Positions 16,442 through 25,603 of a stretch of 64,000 bases of DNA are shown here, in pieces; within the stretch, counting starts at the first letter, position 1, and every line of letters starts with the position of its first letter. The notes beneath the pieces are model-generated. The model saw only the letters and a program-made list of their open reading frames with translations, searched no databases and was not told the DNA's origin. The stretch lies in contig NZ_CP093337.1 in assembly GCF_022637395.1 (NCBI RefSeq), forward strand, positions 248,001 to 312,000, given 5' to 3'. This DNA comes from Shinella sp. H4-D48 (GTDB lineage: Bacteria; Pseudomonadota; Alphaproteobacteria; Rhizobiales; Rhizobiaceae). The position numbers were made by a program, and so were the translations under genes.

Positions 16442-17401
16442 ATGAGCGACAATCCCTATGCATCGTCCTATGGCGGGCAGATGAACGTTTCCGCGAGCTA
16501 TGGCGGCGGCGCGCCCGCGGCCGACGACCTGATCAAGGACACGACGACCGCGAACTTCGCGCGCGATGTGCTCGAGGCCTCGCGTCATCAGCCGGTGCTC
16601 GTCGATTTCTGGGCGCCCTGGTGTGGGCCCTGCAAGCAGTTGCAGCCTGTTATCGAGAAGGTCGTGCGCGAAAGTGCGGGCCGCGTGAAGCTCGTCAAGC
16701 TCAACATCGACGACCATCCGTCCATTCCCGGCCAGCTCGGCATCCAGTCCATTCCGGCCGTCGTCGCCTTCGTCGGCGGCCGCCCGGCGGATGGCTTCAT
16801 GGGTGCGGTGCCGGAGAGCCAGATCCGCCAGTTCATCGACAAGATCGCCGGTCCGGCCGACGCCGATGAGAAGGCCCAGATCGAGGCGCTGCTTGCCGAG
16901 GCGAAGACGCTGTTCGAAGCCGGCGATGTCGCGGGTGCGGCCGATCTCTACGGCGCATTGCTGCAGGCCGATCCGGAAAATGCCGGCGCGCTCGCCGGCA
17001 TCGCCGAATGCATGATCGCCGTCGGCCAGCATGACAATGCCCGCCAGGCGCTCACCAACCTGCCCGAGGCGGTGGCGGCCGACCCTGCCGTCAGCGCGGT
17101 GCTGAAGAAGCTCGACCAGATCGAGGAAGCCCGCAAACTCGGTGATCCGGCTGCGCTGGAACACGCGCTTGCCGTCAACCCGGACGATCATGCCGCGCGC
17201 ATGAAGCTTGCGAAGATCCGCAATGTCGAGGGCGATCGGCAGGCTGCTGCCGACCACCTGCTACTGATCATGAAGCGCGACCGTGCCTTCGAGGATGACG
17301 GCGCGCGGCGCGAGCTTCTGCAGTTCTTCGAGGTCTGGGGCCCGATGGATCCGGCGACAATTGCCGCCCGCCGCAAGATGTCGTCGATCCTGTTCTCCTG
17401 A
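16442..17401 (+). CDS. cnoX: Thioredoxin-domain/TPR chaperone-like protein (CnoX/YbbN family)
   Basis: 319 residues. An N-terminal thioredoxin fold carries WCGPC (Cys61, Cys64) in VLVDFWAPWCGPCKQL. From residue 140 onward the protein is helical with TPR-like units (AKTLFEAGDVAGAADLYGAL, then AGIAECMIAVGQHDNARQAL). This is the CnoX (YbbN) plan, a redox-linked holdase for GroEL/DnaK clients, rather than plain thioredoxin. E. coli CnoX lacks the full CXXC pair, whereas alphaproteobacterial homologues such as this one keep it. AGGAGA lies a few bases before the ATG. A Lon-N-domain gene follows. Confidence 0.88.
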   Translation: MSDNPYASSYGGQMNVSASYGGGAPAADDLIKDTTTANFARDVLEASRHQPVLVDFWAPWCGPCKQLQPVIEKVVRESAGRVKLVKLNIDDHPSIPGQLGIQSIPAVVAFVGGRPADGFMGAVPESQIRQFIDKIAGPADADEKAQIEALLAEAKTLFEAGDVAGAADLYGALLQADPENAGALAGIAECMIAVGQHDNARQALTNLPEAVAADPAVSAVLKKLDQIEEARKLGDPAALEHALAVNPDDHAARMKLAKIRNVEGDRQAAADHLLLIMKRDRAFEDDGARRELLQFFEVWGPMDPATIAARRKMSSILFS

Positions 17402-17416
17402 GTTTTTCAGGTCAGC

Positions 17417-17464
17417 GGCCCGGCCTCCCTTGAGAATCGCCGGGCCTACCCCACATTCGGGGTA
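17417..17464 (+). terminator. Two tandem hairpins after the CnoX-like gene
   Basis: GGCCCGGC (17417-17424) pairs with GCCGGGCC (17439-17446), and directly after it TACCCC (17447-17452) pairs with GGGGTA (17459-17464). There is no T-run. They may act as a processing or partial termination signal between the two genes. Confidence 0.45.
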
Positions 17465-17508
17465 AGGCGCGAGGCTGCGGGCTGCGCCGCGGAATGGAAG
17501 GCACTGCA

Positions 17509-18189
17509 ATGCAAGTGGGAAACGCGCGTTATCTGAAACCGGCAGACCTGCCGGAGACCATTCCGGTCTTTCCGTTGACGGGCGCGCTGCTTCTTCCCGG
17601 CGGCCAGCTGCCGCTCAATATCTTCGAGCCACGCTACCTTGCCATGTTCGACGATGCGCTTGCCTCGCACCGGCTGATCGGCATGGTGCAGCCCGTTTTT
17701 GGCGGCGAGCGCAAGGACGATGACGAGGCCGAGACCCCGGCGCTGTGCCAGGTCGGCTGCATCGGGCGCATCACCTCCTTTGCCGAGACCGGCGACGGCC
17801 GCTATATCGTTTCGCTCACCGGCATCTGCCGCTACCGGCTGATGGAAGAGGTGCGGGGCACGAAAGCCTATCGCAGCTTCCGCATCGCGCCCTTCATCGC
17901 CGATCTGACGGCGCACGACGACGAGCAGAGCGTCGACCGCGATGCGCTCCTGTCAGCCTTCCGGGCCTATCTGGACGCCAACAAGCTGGAAGCGGACTGG
18001 GAGAGCGTGGAGCGCGCCAGCAACGCGACGCTGGTCAATTCCATGGCGATGATGTCGCCCTACGGGCCGGCGGAAAAGCAGGCGCTGCTGGAGGCGCCCG
18101 ACCTGAAGACCCGGGCCGAAACGCTGATCGCCATCACCGAGATCGTTCTGGCGCGCAGCTATGGCGATGTCGATACGCGGCTGCAGTAA
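17509..18189 (+). CDS. Lon N-terminal-domain (substrate-binding) protein without protease domain
   Basis: 226 residues. The PUA-like Lon N-domain is clear: ETIPVFPLTGALLLPGGQLP, LNIFEPRYLAMFDDAL, GMVQPVFG, then CQVGCIGRITSFAE and GRYIVSLTGICRYRL. There are no AAA or Ser-Lys protease parts, so this is the stand-alone family whose exact role is unknown. The start at 17509 is preceded by GGAAGG at a suitable distance. It probably forms an operon with the CnoX-like gene upstream and the Trm112-like gene 9 bases downstream. Confidence 0.87.
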   Translation: MQVGNARYLKPADLPETIPVFPLTGALLLPGGQLPLNIFEPRYLAMFDDALASHRLIGMVQPVFGGERKDDDEAETPALCQVGCIGRITSFAETGDGRYIVSLTGICRYRLMEEVRGTKAYRSFRIAPFIADLTAHDDEQSVDRDALLSAFRAYLDANKLEADWESVERASNATLVNSMAMMSPYGPAEKQALLEAPDLKTRAETLIAITEIVLARSYGDVDTRLQ

Positions 18190-18198
18190 GGGGGGACG

Positions 18199-18387
18199 AT
18201 GAGCGCCGGCAAAAGCGGAGTGGATGTCAAGCTGCTCGAACTTCTCGTCTGTCCCCTCACCAAGGGGCGCCTGAGCTATGACGCGGCGGCGGGCGAGCTG
18301 GTCTCCGAAAAGGCGAAGCTCGCCTATCCGATCCGTGACGGCATTCCGATCATGCTGATTTCCGAGGCACGCGAGATCAAGGACTGA
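18199..18387 (+). CDS. Trm112-family small protein
   Basis: 62 residues. [17 protein letters not shown] and [19 protein letters not shown] are the two halves of the Trm112/YcaR fold. Only one cysteine of the usual zinc set is present (CPLTKG), as in many bacterial members. Eukaryotic Trm112 activates methyltransferases; bacterial partners are less well known. AAGGGGGG precedes the ATG. It converges with the ubiH-like gene, 22 bases away. Confidence 0.88.
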   Translation: MSAGKSGVDVKLLELLVCPLTKGRLSYDAAAGELVSEKAKLAYPIRDGIPIMLISEAREIKD

Positions 18388-18409
18388 CGCCTTTCGCGTG
18401 GCGATCGGT

Positions 18410-19645
18410 CTAGATGCGCTGACCGACGAGCATGCGCGGATGGCCGCTGCCCGCCGTGCCCTTGGCCTGACGGATGAAGTAGGACTTCAGGCCCGGCAGG
18501 CGATCGACCAGGCCGAGGCCGACATCGCGCAGCACGCGTAGCGGCGTCACGTCGTTGGAGAACAGGCGGTTCAGCACATCCGTGGTGATACCCATGCGCA
18601 CCGTATCGAAGCGGCGCCATGTCTCGTAGCGCTCCAGCACCGAAAGCGCGCCGATGTCGAGACCGAGCCGGTCGGCCTCGACGATGGTTTCCGCCAAGGC
18701 CGCCACATCCTTGAAGCCGAGATTGAGACCCTGGCCGGAAATCGGGTGGATGCCGTGGGCGGCATCGCCTGCCAGCGCGAAGCGCGGGGCGACGAAGGCG
18801 CGGGCGAGCGTGAGACCCAGCGGGAAAGCACGGCGGCCGCCGACGACCCTGAGGCTGCCAAGCTTGTGGCCGAAGCGGCGTTCCAACTCTTCCTCGAAGA
18901 CCAGATCGTCGCCTTCCACGAGGCGCTTTGCATCCTCCGTGCGCTCGCTCCAGACGAGCGAGGAGCGGTTGCCGGTGAGCGGCAAGGTCGCGAAGGGGCC
19001 GGCGGGCAGGAAATGCTCCTCGGCCGTGCCGTCATGCGGGCGTTCGTGCTCCACGGTGGTGACGATGCCGGACTGGCCGTAATCGAAGCGCACGGTCTTG
19101 ATGCCTGCCATGTCGCGCAGTTTCGAGCGGGCGCCGTCGCAGGCGACGAGGAGGCGTGTGCTGACCTCCGATCCGTCGGAAAGGCTGACCTGCGTTGAGT
19201 GCTGGCCCGTCTTGAAGTCCGTGGCGGATGTCGACCAGCGCACCGGGATGCCGAGGGCGTCAGCCTGACGAAGCAGGCTTCCGATCATGGCGCGGTTGGG
19301 GATCATGTGGGCGAAGGGCTGGCCGTCCTCGTCGGACGCCGCATCGTCAAAGGTGAGGAAGACCGGGCGGACCGGATCGGCCGTGCGCGAATCGGTGATG
19401 ACCATACGGCGGATCGGCTCGGCGTCCGCCGCGATCTCGCTCCAGACGCCGAGGACATCGAGCAGGTTGCGGGCGGCCGCGACGATGGCGGAGGCGCGCT
19501 CCTCCTTCTGCCAGGCATGCTCCGGCGCGCCATCGACCACTTCCACGGCCAGATGCGGCGCCGCCTTCTTCACCGCCACTGCGAGCGACAGGCCGACATA
19601 ACCGCCGCCGGCGACCAGAACGTCGAGCGATGTGGCTTCGGGCAT
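18410..19645 (-). CDS. ubiH: UbiH/UbiF/COQ6-family FAD monooxygenase (ubiquinone biosynthesis)
   Basis: 411 residues. The N-terminal FAD/ADP-binding motif is VLVAGGGYVGLSLAVAV, the middle has the family stretch SRLLVACDGARSKLR, and the second FAD motif is LAGDAAHGIHPISGQGLNLG. These are hallmarks of the UbiH family, which hydroxylates the ubiquinone ring. Which position it hydroxylates cannot be read from the sequence; alphaproteobacteria use varied sets of these enzymes. The start at 19645 has an ideal AGGAGG six bases upstream. It is divergent from tesB. Confidence 0.88.
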   Translation of the reverse strand: MPEATSLDVLVAGGGYVGLSLAVAVKKAAPHLAVEVVDGAPEHAWQKEERASAIVAAARNLLDVLGVWSEIAADAEPIRRMVITDSRTADPVRPVFLTFDDAASDEDGQPFAHMIPNRAMIGSLLRQADALGIPVRWSTSATDFKTGQHSTQVSLSDGSEVSTRLLVACDGARSKLRDMAGIKTVRFDYGQSGIVTTVEHERPHDGTAEEHFLPAGPFATLPLTGNRSSLVWSERTEDAKRLVEGDDLVFEEELERRFGHKLGSLRVVGGRRAFPLGLTLARAFVAPRFALAGDAAHGIHPISGQGLNLGFKDVAALAETIVEADRLGLDIGALSVLERYETWRRFDTVRMGITTDVLNRLFSNDVTPLRVLRDVGLGLVDRLPGLKSYFIRQAKGTAGSGHPRMLVGQRI

Positions 19646-19678
19646 GGTGTCCTCCTGGACGCTTGAGGTCTTTCTTTG

Positions 19679-19690
19679 CTCTATATAGAG
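19679..19690. promoter_or_regulatory. 12-bp palindrome CTCTATATAGAG between ubiH and tesB
   Basis: A perfect palindrome in the 84-bp divergent gap. It contains CTATAT on both strands, so it could serve as the -10 element for both genes. No well-spaced -35 element is clear on either side. Confidence 0.35.
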
Positions 19691-19729
19691 GAGGAAGAGT
19701 CCGTTTCCTACCGTGGGAGCCACGTCCAA

Positions 19730-20617
19730 ATGTCGCGCCAGAATGCCCCGAACCCCGCCATGGATGTGCTGCTCCATACGCTGGATCTCGAACGGCTGGA
19801 GGGGCGGCTGTTTCGCGGGCGCAGCCCGCAGGTCGGCTGGCAACGGGTGTTCGGCGGGCAGGTGATCGGCCAGGCGCTGGTCGCTGCGACGCGCACGATC
19901 ACGCAGGAGCAGCGCTACGTGCACTCGCTGCACGCCTATTTCGTGCGGCCGGGCGATCCGTCCGTGCCGATCCTCTACGAAGTCGAGATTATCAGAGACG
20001 GCGGGTCCTTCGCCACGCGGCGCGTCGTCGCCATCCAGCACGACAAGCCGATCTTCTTCATGACGGCGTCCTTCCAGGACGACGAGGACGGCTTCGAGCA
20101 TCAGGTGGCGATGCCTGACGTGCCGCAGCCGGAAGACCTGCCCGGCGAGGCCGAATTGAAGGTGCGCTTCATGCAGCAGGCGCCGCCGCCGATCCGCGCC
20201 TACTGGGAGCGTCCGCGCCCCATCGAACTGCGGCCTGTCGGGCTCGCGCACTATCTCTCCAACGATAAACTGGCGCCGCGCCAGAACATCTGGGTGCGCA
20301 CGACGGGACCGGTTCCGGCCGAGCGGCGTCTGCAGGCCGCCGTGCTGGCTTATCTCTCGGATATGACGCTGCTTGACACATCGCTTTTCGCGCACGGCAC
20401 CTCCGTGCTCGACCGGTCGCTGCAGGTTGCGAGCCTCGACCATGCGATGTGGTTCCACCGCCCGCCGGTACTCGACGACTGGCTGCTCTACAGCCAGGAC
20501 AGCCCATCGGCCTTCGGCGGCCGCGGGATGACGCGTGGCGCGATTTTCACCCGCTCCGGCACCCTCATTGCCTCCGTCGCCCAGGAAGGGTTGATTCGGA
20601 AAAAGGCAACTGACTAA
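19730..20617 (+). CDS. tesB: Acyl-CoA thioesterase II
   Basis: 295 residues with the double hotdog fold of TesB. Recognisable parts are LDLERLEGRLFRG, QRVFGGQVIGQALVAA, HSLHAYFVRPGDP in the first half and SLDHAMWFHRP (catalytic Asp) and SVAQEGLIR (catalytic Gln) in the second. It hydrolyses medium- and long-chain acyl-CoA. An in-frame ATG at 19676 exists, but MSRQNAPNPAMDVLLHTLDL at 19730 fits the family N-terminus. Confidence 0.92.
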   Translation: MSRQNAPNPAMDVLLHTLDLERLEGRLFRGRSPQVGWQRVFGGQVIGQALVAATRTITQEQRYVHSLHAYFVRPGDPSVPILYEVEIIRDGGSFATRRVVAIQHDKPIFFMTASFQDDEDGFEHQVAMPDVPQPEDLPGEAELKVRFMQQAPPPIRAYWERPRPIELRPVGLAHYLSNDKLAPRQNIWVRTTGPVPAERRLQAAVLAYLSDMTLLDTSLFAHGTSVLDRSLQVASLDHAMWFHRPPVLDDWLLYSQDSPSAFGGRGMTRGAIFTRSGTLIASVAQEGLIRKKATD

Positions 20618-20651
20618 ATTTTACCCATTGTCCCAATAGCGCCTATTTTTT

Positions 20652-20675
20652 CACCATTAGCGGTGGCGTTTTTTT
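20652..20675 (+). terminator. Possible terminator of tesB
   Basis: A short stem CACC (20652-20655) / GGTG (20662-20665) followed by GCG and a run of seven T (20669-20675). The stem is weak, but the T-run and position, 35 bases after the stop, support it. Confidence 0.45.
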
Positions 20676-20739
20676 GCGCCTAGCCGCTTTTGTCATTTTT
20701 ATCCGTTTTATTTCAATATCTTATTTAGTGCGTTTGAAT

Positions 20740-20755
20740 CTGGCACGCCCCTTGA
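20740..20755 (+). promoter_or_regulatory. Sigma-54-type promoter of glnK-amtB
   Basis: TGGCAC-N5-TTGA at 20741-20755 fits the -24/-12 consensus TGGCAC-N5-TTGC except for the last base. It lies 92 bases before glnK, in the AT-rich gap. NtrC-activated sigma-54 promoters are usual for this operon. Confidence 0.65.
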
Positions 20756-20847
20756 ATGTATATCGCCAGTCGTTGCGGACATGACGTTGCCAACGGCGAG
20801 GAGAGATGGCCCCGGCTGGGGGACAAGCACGAAGGATGGGAAACCAG

Positions 20848-21186
20848 ATGAAAATCGTAATGGCGATTATCAAGCCGTTCAAACTCGATGAGGTGCGCGA
20901 AGCCCTCACCGCCGTTGGTATCCAGGGCCTGACCGTTACCGAGGTGAAGGGGTACGGACGTCAGAAGGGGCACACGGAAATCTATCGCGGCACGGAATAT
21001 GCCGTCAGCTTCCTGCCAAAACTGAAGGTCGAAATCGCCGTGCCCGGCGACCTCGTCGACCGCGCGGTCGAAGCGATCGCATCCGCTGCCAAGACCGGCC
21101 AGATCGGTGACGGCAAGATCTTCGTCTACGCCATCGACCATGCCGTGCGCATCCGCACCGGCGAAACCGATTCCGAAGCGCTCTAA
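20848..21186 (+). CDS. glnK: Nitrogen regulatory protein PII (GlnK)
   Basis: 112 residues, the exact family length. Tyr51 in the T-loop (EIYRGTEYAV) is the uridylylation site, and the C-terminus contains GDGKIFVYAID. PII proteins sense 2-oxoglutarate, ATP/ADP and glutamine state and block AmtB when nitrogen is sufficient. The start at 20848 gives the canonical MKIVMAIIKP; in-frame ATGs at 20806 and 20836 are upstream. The position directly before amtB and the sigma-54-like promoter identify it as GlnK rather than GlnB. Confidence 0.95.
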   Translation: MKIVMAIIKPFKLDEVREALTAVGIQGLTVTEVKGYGRQKGHTEIYRGTEYAVSFLPKLKVEIAVPGDLVDRAVEAIASAAKTGQIGDGKIFVYAIDHAVRIRTGETDSEAL

Positions 21187-21215
21187 GCAAACGGCCTATC
21201 AGGGAGCATTGTTCA

Positions 21216-22571
21216 ATGTCGTCTAACCCCATCATCAACACACTTACCCGCGTCGGTATCGCCGCAGCAGGTCTGCTGGCACCGGCCGTGGCCTTTGCGC
21301 AGGAAGCAGCAGAAACAACAGCCGCGGCGCCGGAAGCCGCCGCAACGATCAACTCCGGCGATACCGCCTGGATGCTGACCTCCACCGTTCTCGTTCTCTT
21401 CATGATCCTGCCGGGTCTTGCGCTGTTCTACGGCGGTCTGGTGCGCAGCAAGAATATGCTGTCGGTCCTGATGCAGTGCCTGGTCGTCTCTGCGGCCATC
21501 ATGATCGTCTGGGTCGTCTACGGTTACAGCCTCGCCTTCACCAACGGCGGCGGCCTCAACACCTTCGTCGGCGGCTTCGAAAAGCTGTTCCTCGCCGGCG
21601 TGACGCCCGACAGCGTTTCCGGCTCCATTCCGGAATATGTCTTCATCGCCTTCCAGATGACCTTCGCCTGCATCACGCCGGCCCTGATCGTCGGCGCCTT
21701 CGCCGAGCGCATCAAGTTCTCGGCCGTCATGCTGTTCTGCATTCTCTGGGTCACCTTCGTCTATTTCCCGATGGCCCACATGGTCTGGTCGGGTGACGGC
21801 GCCCTGATGTGGGACTGGGGTGCGATCGACTTCGCCGGCGGCACCGTCGTTCACATCAATGCCGGTATTGCCGGTCTGGTCGGCGCGATCATGGTCGGCA
21901 AGCGTACGGGCTTCGGCAAGGACATGATGGCTCCGCACTCCATGACGCTGACCATGGTCGGTGCCTCCATGCTGTGGGTTGGCTGGTACGGCTTCAACGC
22001 CGGTTCGGCTGCCGCTGCAAACGGTGTTGCCGGTCTCGCCATGATCAACACCTTCACTGCAACGGCCGGCGCCGTCGTCGCCTGGTGCGTCATTGAAACC
22101 GTCTCGCGCGGTAAGGCTTCCATGCTCGGTGCCGCCTCGGGCGTCATCGCCGGCCTCGTCGCCGTCACCCCGGCCGCCGGTGCCGTCGGCCCGATCGGTG
22201 CCATCTTCCTCGGCGCGATCGCTTCGGCGCTTTGCTACTTCTTCGTATCCGTCGTGAAGAACAAGTTCGGCTATGACGACACGGCAGACGTCTTCGGCGT
22301 CCACGGCGTTGGCGGCATCGTCGGCGCCATCGGCTCCGGCATCTTCGCCGCAACCTCGCTGGGCGGCGTCGGTTATGCGGAAGGCATCACGATGGGCGCG
22401 CAGGTCTGGATCCAGATCAAGTCGGTCATCGTCACCATCCTGTGGTGCGGCATCGGCTCGGCGATCCTCTACAAGATCGTCGATCTCATCGTCGGCCTGC
22501 GCGTGCCGGTCGAAGCCGAGCGCGAAGGTCTCGACCTGTCCTCGCACGGCGAAGCAGCCTACCACTCGTAA
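21216..22571 (+). CDS. amtB: Ammonium transporter AmtB
   Basis: 451 residues. A signal peptide (residues about 1-28) is followed by 11 membrane segments. The conduction residues correspond to Asp205 in AIDFAGGTVVHINAG, His213 in the same motif and His363 in DVFGVHGVGGIVG; spacing matches E. coli Asp160/His168/His318. It imports ammonium into the cell and is regulated by GlnK, 29 bases upstream. A typical glnK-amtB operon. Confidence 0.95.
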   Translation: MSSNPIINTLTRVGIAAAGLLAPAVAFAQEAAETTAAAPEAAATINSGDTAWMLTSTVLVLFMILPGLALFYGGLVRSKNMLSVLMQCLVVSAAIMIVWVVYGYSLAFTNGGGLNTFVGGFEKLFLAGVTPDSVSGSIPEYVFIAFQMTFACITPALIVGAFAERIKFSAVMLFCILWVTFVYFPMAHMVWSGDGALMWDWGAIDFAGGTVVHINAGIAGLVGAIMVGKRTGFGKDMMAPHSMTLTMVGASMLWVGWYGFNAGSAAAANGVAGLAMINTFTATAGAVVAWCVIETVSRGKASMLGAASGVIAGLVAVTPAAGAVGPIGAIFLGAIASALCYFFVSVVKNKFGYDDTADVFGVHGVGGIVGAIGSGIFAATSLGGVGYAEGITMGAQVWIQIKSVIVTILWCGIGSAILYKIVDLIVGLRVPVEAEREGLDLSSHGEAAYHS

Positions 22572-22577
22572 GGGCTC

Positions 22578-22666
22578 GCGGCGGCCGCAAGGCCGCCGCC
22601 ACGATCCCGTCGCGGTCATGGGAAACCATGCCGTTCCTGGCCCGGACCGTGTGTCCGGGCCTTTTT
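22578..22666 (+). terminator. Terminator region of glnK-amtB
   Basis: A 9-bp hairpin with GCAA loop (22578-22586 with 22591-22599) and, further on, GGCCCGGAC (22639-22647) pairing with GTCCGGGCC (22653-22661) followed by TTTTTC. The second hairpin is the proper rho-independent terminator. Confidence 0.85.
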
Positions 22667-22709
22667 CGTTTCGGCGGCACGATAATAAACGAATGACGAA
22701 TATGCATGG

Positions 22710-22724
22710 TTAACACGCCATTAA
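22710..22724 (+). promoter_or_regulatory. CtrA-type binding box upstream of ftsK
   Basis: TTAA-N7-TTAA, a full match to the CtrA consensus half-site arrangement, 89 bases before the ftsK ATG. A GANTC site (GAATC at 22763-22767), the CcrM methylation target, also lies between the box and the gene. Both point to cell-cycle control in alphaproteobacteria. Confidence 0.55.
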
Positions 22725-22812
22725 GGCTTCCTTCGTAGGGTTTGCAGTGAGGCACCGCGCGCGAATCATGCGGGGCCGGTGCAAACTTCCCTGAGCGGAC
22801 ACAGGCTGAACC

Positions 22813-25467
22813 ATGAGCAGAAGCATCTCGGCAGGACTGGACAATCGGCACGACCGTTTCGTGCTGTCGGCCTTCGTGTGGCGACAGGTACAGATCCTCA
22901 TCGGCCTCTGCGTCTTCCTGTTTCTGGCGCTCGCCATCGCCGCACTCTCGACATGGAACGTGTCCGACCCGAGCCTGTCCTATGCCTCGAGTGGCGAGCC
23001 GAAGAACATTCTCGGTTATCCCGGCGCCATCTTCGCCGACGTCTTCATGCAGTTCTTCGGGCTTGCCAGCGTGATTGCGCTGCTGCCGGTCGTCGCCTGG
23101 GCCATCGGCCTGATCAGCGGGCGCCGTTTCAACCGTATCCTGCAACGGGCCGCCGCCTGGCTAGGCGGCGCCATCCTGGCGTCCGCGGCACTCGCCTGCG
23201 TGCCCGGCCCGGTGACCTGGCCGCTGCCGACGGGGCTCGGCGGCGTGTTCGGCGACATGATCCTGCGCTTCCCCGCCCTCTTCACCGGCGCCTATCCGAC
23301 CGGCATGTTCGCCAGCATCGTCGGCGCGATCATCGCCGTTCCTGCGATCTGGCTCATGGTGTTTGCGTCCGGCCTCATCGGCACGGTTTCGATCGATGAC
23401 GAAGAGGACTTTGCCCCCGTGCCGGTCGCAAGCCGCAACCGTCCTGCGGTGCAGGACGATGACAACGAGGATGAGGAGCGTAGCGGGCCCTTCACGGTTC
23501 TTGCCGGTGCGATGACCCACGCCTGGTACACCGCGCAGGCGCGCGTGCGCCGTCTGTTCGGGCTGTCGAACCAGCGGCGCCGGGCGCGCGGCATCGAGCA
23601 GCCCTATGATTTCAACGAGGACGAGTTCGGCACGCTGAACGAGCCGGTGCGCGCGCGTGCCAGCCGCTCGACCGAGCGCGTCGAGCCGTCCATGGAGGGC
23701 CGCCGCGCCGTATCGGCCCCGTCCATCGCGCTCGACGATGACGACGACATGCCCTTCGACGACGGTCCGCTGTCGCATCCGAGCGGCATCCTTCCGGACG
23801 AGGATTCCGACGACATCGCCGCCGACTGGGCGCCGCGCCGCGCCCCGGCCCGCTCGCCGCTGCCTTCGGCCAGTGCCCGCGTCGTGCCGCCTGCGTCGCG
23901 GCCGAAGCCCGGCCAGCGGATCGAGCGCGAAGCCCAGACCTCCTTCGTCGGGCAGGACGGCTTCCAGCTGCCCTCGCTGCACCTGCTCGCCGAAGCGAAG
24001 GGCCAGGTGCGCGATGCCACGCTTTCGGCCGATGCGCTGGAGCAGAACGCCCGCATGCTGGAAGGCGTGCTGGAGGATTTCGGCGTCAAGGGCGAGATCA
24101 TCCATGTGCGCCCCGGCCCCGTCGTGACGCTCTACGAACTGGAGCCGGCGCCCGGCATCAAGTCCTCGCGCGTCATCGGCCTTGCCGACGATATCGCCCG
24201 CTCGATGAGTGCGATTGCCGCTCGTGTCGCGGTCGTGCCGGGCCGCAACGCCATCGGCATCGAGCTGCCGAACGCGACCCGCGAGACGGTCTATCTGCGC
24301 GAACTGCTCGCCAGCCGCGATTTCGAAACTTCGAAGGCCCGCCTCGCCATGGCGCTCGGCAAGACGATCGGCGGCGAGCCTGTCATCACCGACATCGCCA
24401 AGATGCCGCATCTGCTCGTGGCCGGCACGACCGGCTCGGGTAAATCGGTCGCCATCAACACCATGATCCTGTCGCTGCTCTACCGCATGAAGCCGGAGCA
24501 GTGCCGCCTGATCATGATCGATCCGAAGATGCTGGAACTTTCCGTCTATGACGGCATCCCGCATCTGCTTTCCCCCGTCGTCACCGATCCGAAGAAGGCC
24601 GTCGTGGCGCTGAAGTGGACGGTGCGCGAGATGGAAGAGCGCTACAAGAAGATGTCGAAGATCGGCGTGCGCAACATCGACGGCTTCAACAGCCGCGTAG
24701 AGCAGGCGCTGGCCAAGGGTGAGCAGATCACCCGCACGGTGCAGACCGGCTTCGACCGCCAGACCGGCGAGGCGATGTACGAGACGGAGGAGTTCGATCT
24801 CCAGCCGATGCCCTACATCGTGGTGATCATCGACGAAATGGCCGACCTGATGATGGTGGCCGGCAAGGATATCGAAGGCGCGGTGCAGCGGCTTGCCCAG
24901 ATGGCGCGTGCGGCAGGCATTCACGTCATCATGGCGACCCAGCGCCCGTCGGTCGATGTCATTACCGGCACGATCAAGGCGAACTTCCCGACCCGCATTT
25001 CCTTCCAGGTGACCTCGAAGATCGACAGCCGCACCATTCTCGGCGAACAGGGCGCGGAACAGCTGCTCGGCATGGGCGACATGCTCTACATGGCCGGCGG
25101 CGGGCGCATCCAGCGCGTGCACGGCCCGTTCGTCTCCGACCACGAGGTCGAGGCCGTCGTCGCGCATCTGAAGACGCAGGGCGCCCCGCAATATCTTGAC
25201 GCGATCACCGAGGATGATGACGAGGACGGCGAGGGCGGTAACGGTCCGGCCGGCACGGCCAATCTCGAGGATTCCGACGATCCCTACGACCAGGCCGTTG
25301 CCGTGGTCCTGCGCGACGGCAAGGCATCGACCTCCTATATCCAGCGCCGCCTCGGCATCGGCTACAACCGCGCCGCCTCGCTGATCGAGCGCATGGAGCA
25401 GGAGGGGCTGATCGGCCCCGCCAACCATGCCGGCAAGCGGGAAATTCTGGTGCCGACGGAAGACTAA
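22813..25467 (+). CDS. ftsK: DNA translocase FtsK
   Basis: 884 residues. Four membrane segments lie in the first 190 residues, then an acidic, Pro/Arg-rich linker (about 190-390), then the motor. The motor has Walker [13 protein letters not shown] (around residue 540), Walker B-type [15 protein letters not shown] and the arginine region [17 protein letters not shown]. The C-terminal gamma winged helix, which recognises KOPS DNA, is [22 protein letters not shown]. FtsK couples division to chromosome segregation and dimer resolution at dif. Confidence 0.95.
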   Translation: MSRSISAGLDNRHDRFVLSAFVWRQVQILIGLCVFLFLALAIAALSTWNVSDPSLSYASSGEPKNILGYPGAIFADVFMQFFGLASVIALLPVVAWAIGLISGRRFNRILQRAAAWLGGAILASAALACVPGPVTWPLPTGLGGVFGDMILRFPALFTGAYPTGMFASIVGAIIAVPAIWLMVFASGLIGTVSIDDEEDFAPVPVASRNRPAVQDDDNEDEERSGPFTVLAGAMTHAWYTAQARVRRLFGLSNQRRRARGIEQPYDFNEDEFGTLNEPVRARASRSTERVEPSMEGRRAVSAPSIALDDDDDMPFDDGPLSHPSGILPDEDSDDIAADWAPRRAPARSPLPSASARVVPPASRPKPGQRIEREAQTSFVGQDGFQLPSLHLLAEAKGQVRDATLSADALEQNARMLEGVLEDFGVKGEIIHVRPGPVVTLYELEPAPGIKSSRVIGLADDIARSMSAIAARVAVVPGRNAIGIELPNATRETVYLRELLASRDFETSKARLAMALGKTIGGEPVITDIAKMPHLLVAGTTGSGKSVAINTMILSLLYRMKPEQCRLIMIDPKMLELSVYDGIPHLLSPVVTDPKKAVVALKWTVREMEERYKKMSKIGVRNIDGFNSRVEQALAKGEQITRTVQTGFDRQTGEAMYETEEFDLQPMPYIVVIIDEMADLMMVAGKDIEGAVQRLAQMARAAGIHVIMATQRPSVDVITGTIKANFPTRISFQVTSKIDSRTILGEQGAEQLLGMGDMLYMAGGGRIQRVHGPFVSDHEVEAVVAHLKTQGAPQYLDAITEDDDEDGEGGNGPAGTANLEDSDDPYDQAVAVVLRDGKASTSYIQRRLGIGYNRAASLIERMEQEGLIGPANHAGKREILVPTED

Positions 25468-25603
25468 ATTTCGCGGCGGTGACCGGGAACGCGCCGCCCG
25501 CTGCGGCGTTTCGCCCGGCAAGCCCCGCGCACAGCCGTGCGCCGGCCGATGCCATTATGGCGCCGCGTTTGGCCCGCATGACAGACGCATGAAGGAGACC
25601 GAC

